Positions 5,086-8,286 of a stretch of DNA of 8,286 nt are shown one piece after another. Source of the stretch: Oscillospiraceae bacterium (GTDB lineage: Bacteria > Bacillota > Clostridia > Oscillospirales > Oscillospiraceae); the NCBI GenBank assembly GCA_017458025.1, contig JAFTGG010000231.1, forward strand, positions 1-8,286, in the 5' to 3' direction. Position numbers and translations under genes: made by a program. The notes beneath the pieces were generated by a model. It was not told the DNA's origin and did no database searches. It saw nothing but the letters and a program-made list of their open reading frames with translations. Each line of letters starts with the position of its first letter. The first letter of the stretch is position 1.

Positions 5086-6024
5086 ATGGGTACCGATTAC
5101 GGGCACAAGCCCGTGCTGCTTCATGAGTGTCTGGACGCGCTCGCGATCAAGCCGGACGGCGTCTACGTCGACGGCACGCTCGGCCGCGCGGGCCACTCCT
5201 CGGAGATCGTCCGCCGCCTGACGACGGGCAGGCTCATCGCGCTCGACCGCGACGAGACGGCGCTTGCCGCCGCGCGGGAGCGTCTGGCGGCATACATGGA
5301 TCGCGTCGCGCTGGTCCACAGCAATTTCAGCCGCCTTGGCGACGTACTCGACGAAATGGGCGTCGGCGGCGCGGACGGCATGCTGTTCGACCTCGGCGTT
5401 TCGTCGCCGCAATTGGACGACGCGCGGCGCGGCTTTTCCTACAAGCAGGACGCGCCGCTCGACATGCGCATGGACGAGTCCGCGCCGCTGACGGCGAAGG
5501 AGCTGGTCAACAGCGCGCCGTACGAGGAGCTGCGCCGCATCTTGTACGAATACGGCGAGGAGCGCTACGCGCCGCAGATCGCGAAGGCGATATGCGCCGC
5601 GCGGGAGACGAAGCCCATAGAGACCACGCTGGAGCTGGCTGAAGTGATCCGCGGCGCGATGCCCGCCAAGGCGCTGCGCGAGAAGCAGCACCCCGCCAAG
5701 CGCAGCTTTCAGGCGATCCGAATCGCCGTCAACGACGAGCTCGGGGAGCTCGAACCGATGCTCGCCGCCGCCGAAGCGCATTTAAAGCCGGGCGGCCGGC
5801 TTGCGGTCATCACGTTCCACTCGCTTGAGGACCGCATCGTCAAGCAAAAGCTGCGCGACCTCGCCACCGGCTGCGTCTGTCCGCCGGAGTTTCCCGTTTG
5901 CGTGTGCGGGAGGACGCCGAAGCTGAAGCTTGTGACCCGCAAGCCCGTCGTCCCGGACGAGGCGGAACTGAGCGAGAATCCCCGCGCGCGCAGCGCGAAG
6001 CTGCGCGTCGCGGAAAAGTGTTAA
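5086..6024 (+). CDS. rsmH: 16S rRNA (cytosine(1402)-N(4))-methyltransferase RsmH (MraW)
   Basis: RsmH uses S-adenosylmethionine to methylate N4 of C1402 in 16S rRNA at the decoding centre. The 312-residue protein, of normal family length, shows HKPVLLHECLDAL (7-19), the SAM-site motif VDGTLGRAGHS (28-38), FDLGVSSPQLD (101-111), RRGFSYKQDAPLDMRMD (114-130), HPAKRSFQAIRIAVNDEL (202-219) and TFHSLEDRIVK (243-253). Four cysteines in CVC-PPEFP-VCVC (263-274), a common but not universal feature of Firmicute homologues, could bind a metal. The ATG at 5086 lies 4 bp after the mraZ stop. No good SD stands at the right distance (only GGAAGAG about 16 nt upstream), so its translation probably depends on ribosomes finishing mraZ. 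Its stop is 36 bp before ftsL. Confidence 0.97.
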   Translation: MGTDYGHKPVLLHECLDALAIKPDGVYVDGTLGRAGHSSEIVRRLTTGRLIALDRDETALAAARERLAAYMDRVALVHSNFSRLGDVLDEMGVGGADGMLFDLGVSSPQLDDARRGFSYKQDAPLDMRMDESAPLTAKELVNSAPYEELRRILYEYGEERYAPQIAKAICAARETKPIETTLELAEVIRGAMPAKALREKQHPAKRSFQAIRIAVNDELGELEPMLAAAEAHLKPGGRLAVITFHSLEDRIVKQKLRDLATGCVCPPEFPVCVCGRTPKLKLVTRKPVVPDEAELSENPRARSAKLRVAEKC

Positions 6025-6060
6025 AGGCACCGCAAAAACTGAGGAGAGGGGAATCCCCGC

Positions 6061-6633
6061 ATGGCACGCCGCCCTACGCGACAAGTAAATAGCCGCTACG
6101 CGTCGGGCAACCTCGCCTATGACTACGATTACTTAGAACGCGAACAGCGCCGCCGCGCCGAGCGGGAGCAGCGGGAGTATGCCGAGCGCCGCGCGCGCGA
6201 AACGGTGCGGCGTCCCGAACCGCGCAGGCGCGTCGTTGAAGCGCCGAAGCGCCGCGAGCGGATCCGCGTTTCGCCCGCCGTTGTCCTTGGCTTTGCCGCG
6301 GCGGCGGCAATGGTGGTCATGCTGCTGATGAGCTACGCGCAGTTGACCGCGATCTCGCACGAGGTCGTCCGGCAGCAGAAGGAGCTCGCCTCGCTGCAGG
6401 AGGAGCACGTCAAGCTGATCGCGCGCTATGAGCGCACGTTTGACCTCACCGCCATCAAGGAGGCGGCGGAGGCGACTGGCATGGCAAAGCCCAGCGCCTC
6501 GCAGATTTACTACGTCGACCTCTCCGCGCCGGACAACGTGGTGCTTTATGAGCGCGCGGAGGCGAACGTCCTCGGTCGCGTGTTTACCTCGGTGGGACAG
6601 GACGTCGTGTCCGTTGTGGAATATTTCAAATGA
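6061..6633 (+). CDS. ftsL: FtsL-like cell division protein
   Basis: FtsL is a bitopic membrane protein of the divisome that pairs with DivIC/FtsB and helps activate the septal peptidoglycan synthases. The 190-residue product has a long, very charged cytoplasmic tail (1-70, rich in Arg and Glu, with an ERE-repeat stretch at 26-50), one membrane helix (about 72-92), a coiled-coil segment (about 93-125, with VVRQQKELASLQEEHVKLIARYE) and an external C-terminal part with the FtsL-like pattern IKEAAEATGMAKPSASQIYYVD (132-153, split around M141). FtsL sequences diverge quickly, so the call rests on topology and on position between rsmH and the division transpeptidase. It is longer than well-known FtsL proteins, mainly by its tail and a C-terminal extension. 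The SD (GAGAGGGG, 6044-6051) overlaps a small palindrome, GGGGAATCCCC (6048-6058). Confidence 0.85.
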   Translation: MARRPTRQVNSRYASGNLAYDYDYLEREQRRRAEREQREYAERRARETVRRPEPRRRVVEAPKRRERIRVSPAVVLGFAAAAAMVVMLLMSYAQLTAISHEVVRQQKELASLQEEHVKLIARYERTFDLTAIKEAAEATGMAKPSASQIYYVDLSAPDNVVLYERAEANVLGRVFTSVGQDVVSVVEYFK

Positions 6634-6643
6634 GAAGAACTAT

Positions 6644-6678
6644 ACATAAGGGGTAAGGAACTTCCTTACTCCTTATGT
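6644..6678 (+). other. Long stem-loop between ftsL and ftsI
   Basis: ACATAAGGGGTAAGGAA (6644-6660) is complementary to TTCCTTACTCCTTATGT (6662-6678) with a single G-U pair, giving about 16 bp of stem and a 3-nt loop. There is no T run after it, so it is not a standard terminator. It ends about 8 nt before the ftsI SD (AGGGAG, 6687-6692). A role in mRNA processing or stability, or in setting the ftsL to ftsI expression ratio, is possible but inferred. Confidence 0.7.
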
Positions 6679-6701
6679 CCGTGAATAGGGAGACGAAAAA
6701 C

Positions 6702-8286
6702 ATGGCCCAAACGACCAAAAGAACCCCCGATTCGGCGCGCCGCGCCAACCTGATGATCGGCCGCCGGACGCTGCTGCTCCTGGCGGTATTCGGCGTCGCG
6801 TCGTTCGCGCTGCTGTTTTCGCAGCTCTACCGGTGGCAGATCACACGCCACAATGAGCTGCAGGACATCGCCGTGCGCCAGCAGACGCTGCGCACGACGG
6901 TGAGCGCGTCGCGCGGCTCGATCTTCGACCGCAACGGGCGCGCGCTCGCGCTCTCGTCCACGGCGGAGAATGTGTTCATCTCCGCCAAGGAGATCGCGGA
7001 AAACGAGCAGGACAAAGCGCTGATCGCGCGCAGCCTCGCGGAAATCCTGAACGCGGACGAGGCGGATATCCTGAAGCGCATGGAAAAGACGGCGTACCAA
7101 TACGACGTCATCAAAAAACGCGTCGAGCAGGAGGAAGCCGACGCGGTGCGCGCGTTTATCAGCGAGAACAAGATCCGCGGCGTATACCTTGAGCCGACGA
7201 CCAAGCGGTACTATCCGTTCGGATCGCTCGCCTCGAACGTCATCGGCTTCACGAACGACGAGGGCGGCGCCTACGGCCTTGAGGCGGTCTACGACGACGT
7301 GCTGACCGGCGAGAGCGGTATGGTCGTCACGGCGAAGGATCTGAGCGGCACATCGCTGCTGTATCAATACGAGCAGTATTTTGACGCCAGAGACGGCGCG
7401 TCGCTCCACACGACCATCGACACCACCGTGCAGTACTACCTCGAAAAGGGTCTCGCGGAGCTGGAGTCGCGCTACGGCACGGGCAAGGGCGCGACGGGCA
7501 TCGTCATGGACGTGAACACCGCCGCGATCCTCGGCATGGCGTCGCTGCCGGACTACGACCTCAACAGCCCCGCGGCGATCCATAACGATTTTCTGACCGA
7601 GGGCATGGACGAGGAAACGCTGCATGACCAGCTCGGAAGCCTGCGGCTCAAGCAGTGGCGCAACAAGGCGATCAACGACACCTACGAGCCCGGCTCGACG
7701 TTCAAGATTTTGACGCTGTCGATGGCGCTCGAAGAAGGCGCGGTCGATTTGAACTCCACGTTCAATTGCAGCGGCAGCGTCAACATTGAGGGCGAGACCA
7801 TCAACTGCTCCAAACGCGCGCCGGGGCACGGGCATCAGACGCTCAAGGAGGCGGCGGGGAACTCCTGCAACCCGGCGTTTATCAACATCGGGCTCCGCGT
7901 GGGCAACAAGAAATTCGTCGAGTATATGAACGCCTTCGGGCTGACGCAAAAGACCGGCATCGACACCACCGGCGAAGAACGCGGCTTCATGAACGACGAG
8001 ATCAATTACTCGACGCTGGCGCTCGCGTGCTACGCGTTCGGCCAGAACTTCAACGTCACGCCCGTCGCCCTCATCTCCGCGCAGGCGGCGTGCATCAACG
8101 GCGGCTATCTCCGTACGCCCTATATCGTCGATCAGGTCGTCGACGCCGAGGGCAACGTCATCTCCCAGCACGATACGACGCCCATCCGGCAGGTCATCTC
8201 CGAGGACACCAGCGCTACCGTGCGCGAGATTTTGGAGTACGTCGTTTCCGAGGGCACGGGCAAGAACGGCAAGGTCGCGGGCTACC
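6702..8286 (+). CDS. ftsI: Class B penicillin-binding protein, FtsI/PBP2B/SpoVD type (3' end outside window)
   Basis: This is the division transpeptidase that cross-links septal peptidoglycan and is the target of beta-lactams. The visible 528 residues show a short cytoplasmic tail, one membrane anchor (about 22-43), the pedestal-domain motif RGSIFDRNGRALA (71-83), further pedestal sequence with YYPFGSLASNVIGF (170-183) and GAYGLEAVYDD (189-199), and the transpeptidase domain with catalytic PGSTFK (330-335; Ser332, Lys335) and the SxN motif SCN (388-390). The KTG motif lies beyond the right edge. The ATG at 6702 follows an AGGGAG SD. It stands right after ftsL in the dcw cluster. Since the C-terminus is missing, PASTA domains, which would suggest the sporulation paralogue SpoVD, cannot be judged. 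Class B membership is certain; vegetative or sporulation role is not settled. Confidence 0.94.
   Translation, partial: MAQTTKRTPDSARRANLMIGRRTLLLLAVFGVASFALLFSQLYRWQITRHNELQDIAVRQQTLRTTVSASRGSIFDRNGRALALSSTAENVFISAKEIAENEQDKALIARSLAEILNADEADILKRMEKTAYQYDVIKKRVEQEEADAVRAFISENKIRGVYLEPTTKRYYPFGSLASNVIGFTNDEGGAYGLEAVYDDVLTGESGMVVTAKDLSGTSLLYQYEQYFDARDGASLHTTIDTTVQYYLEKGLAELESRYGTGKGATGIVMDVNTAAILGMASLPDYDLNSPAAIHNDFLTEGMDEETLHDQLGSLRLKQWRNKAINDTYEPGSTFKILTLSMALEEGAVDLNSTFNCSGSVNIEGETINCSKRAPGHGHQTLKEAAGNSCNPAFINIGLRVGNKKFVEYMNAFGLTQKTGIDTTGEERGFMNDEINYSTLALACYAFGQNFNVTPVALISAQAACINGGYLRTPYIVDQVVDAEGNVISQHDTTPIRQVISEDTSATVREILEYVVSEGTGKNGKVAGY

Noticed and set aside
4373..5221. 282-codon plus-strand open frame across the mraZ leader
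   Set aside because: It begins in the terminator hairpin and runs out of frame through mraZ; the sequence is Arg/Gly-rich with no recognisable domain.
6614..6646. Possible promoter (TTGTGG ... TATACA) at the end of ftsL
   Set aside because: The spacing is about 21 bp and both hexamers are poor, so read-through from the upstream mraZ promoter explains ftsI better.
6666..8171. A 501-codon open frame on the minus strand
   Set aside because: It lies antisense to the transpeptidase gene, which has clear motifs. It is Arg/Val/Asp-rich with no family resemblance, the usual product of GC-biased codons read in reverse.

Overview
The window is clearly GC-rich, with strong bias for G or C at third codon positions and A/T-rich sequence confined to intergenic gaps. 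Its gene content (Asp23-DAK pair, RsmD-CoaD pair, MraZ-RsmH-FtsL-PBP division cluster) and strong SD sequences point to a GC-rich Firmicute, most likely a Clostridia/Oscillospiraceae-type anaerobe. That placement is inference; no rRNA or other phylogenetic marker is present.

Layout. (A) 1-1974, minus strand: a two-gene operon of an Asp23/Gls24-family protein followed by a DAK-type fatty acid kinase (FakA/YloV), which runs off the left edge. (B) 1975-2140: a divergent promoter region with a very good sigma-A promoter for the Asp23 operon, a weaker one for the rightward genes, and three copies of an AAGTGC(C)TATT-like motif around both. (C) 2141-4296, plus strand: a tightly packed run of a LysE/RhtB-type exporter, rsmD, coaD and a coiled-coil protein. 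A promoter with perfect -35 and -10 hexamers lies inside rsmD, just ahead of coaD. (D) 4297-4658: a gene-free stretch holding a perfect 18-bp terminator hairpin, the mraZ promoter, a set of MraZ-type AGTGG boxes in 10-bp register, and the mraZ leader. (E) 4659-8286: the start of the division and cell wall (dcw) cluster, mraZ-rsmH-ftsL-ftsI, with ftsI cut by the right edge.

The genes are mostly housekeeping: lipid incorporation and envelope maintenance (FakA, Asp23), ribosome modification (RsmD, RsmH), coenzyme A synthesis (CoaD), and septal peptidoglycan synthesis with its autoregulator (MraZ, FtsL, PBP). I found no defence system, mobile gene, CRISPR array, tRNA or rRNA, and no evidence for a wholly new system. 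The most interesting signals are regulatory: the consensus promoter inside rsmD, the phased MraZ boxes, the repeated motif in the divergent promoter region, and two long hairpins, one of which resembles a REP-type palindrome.
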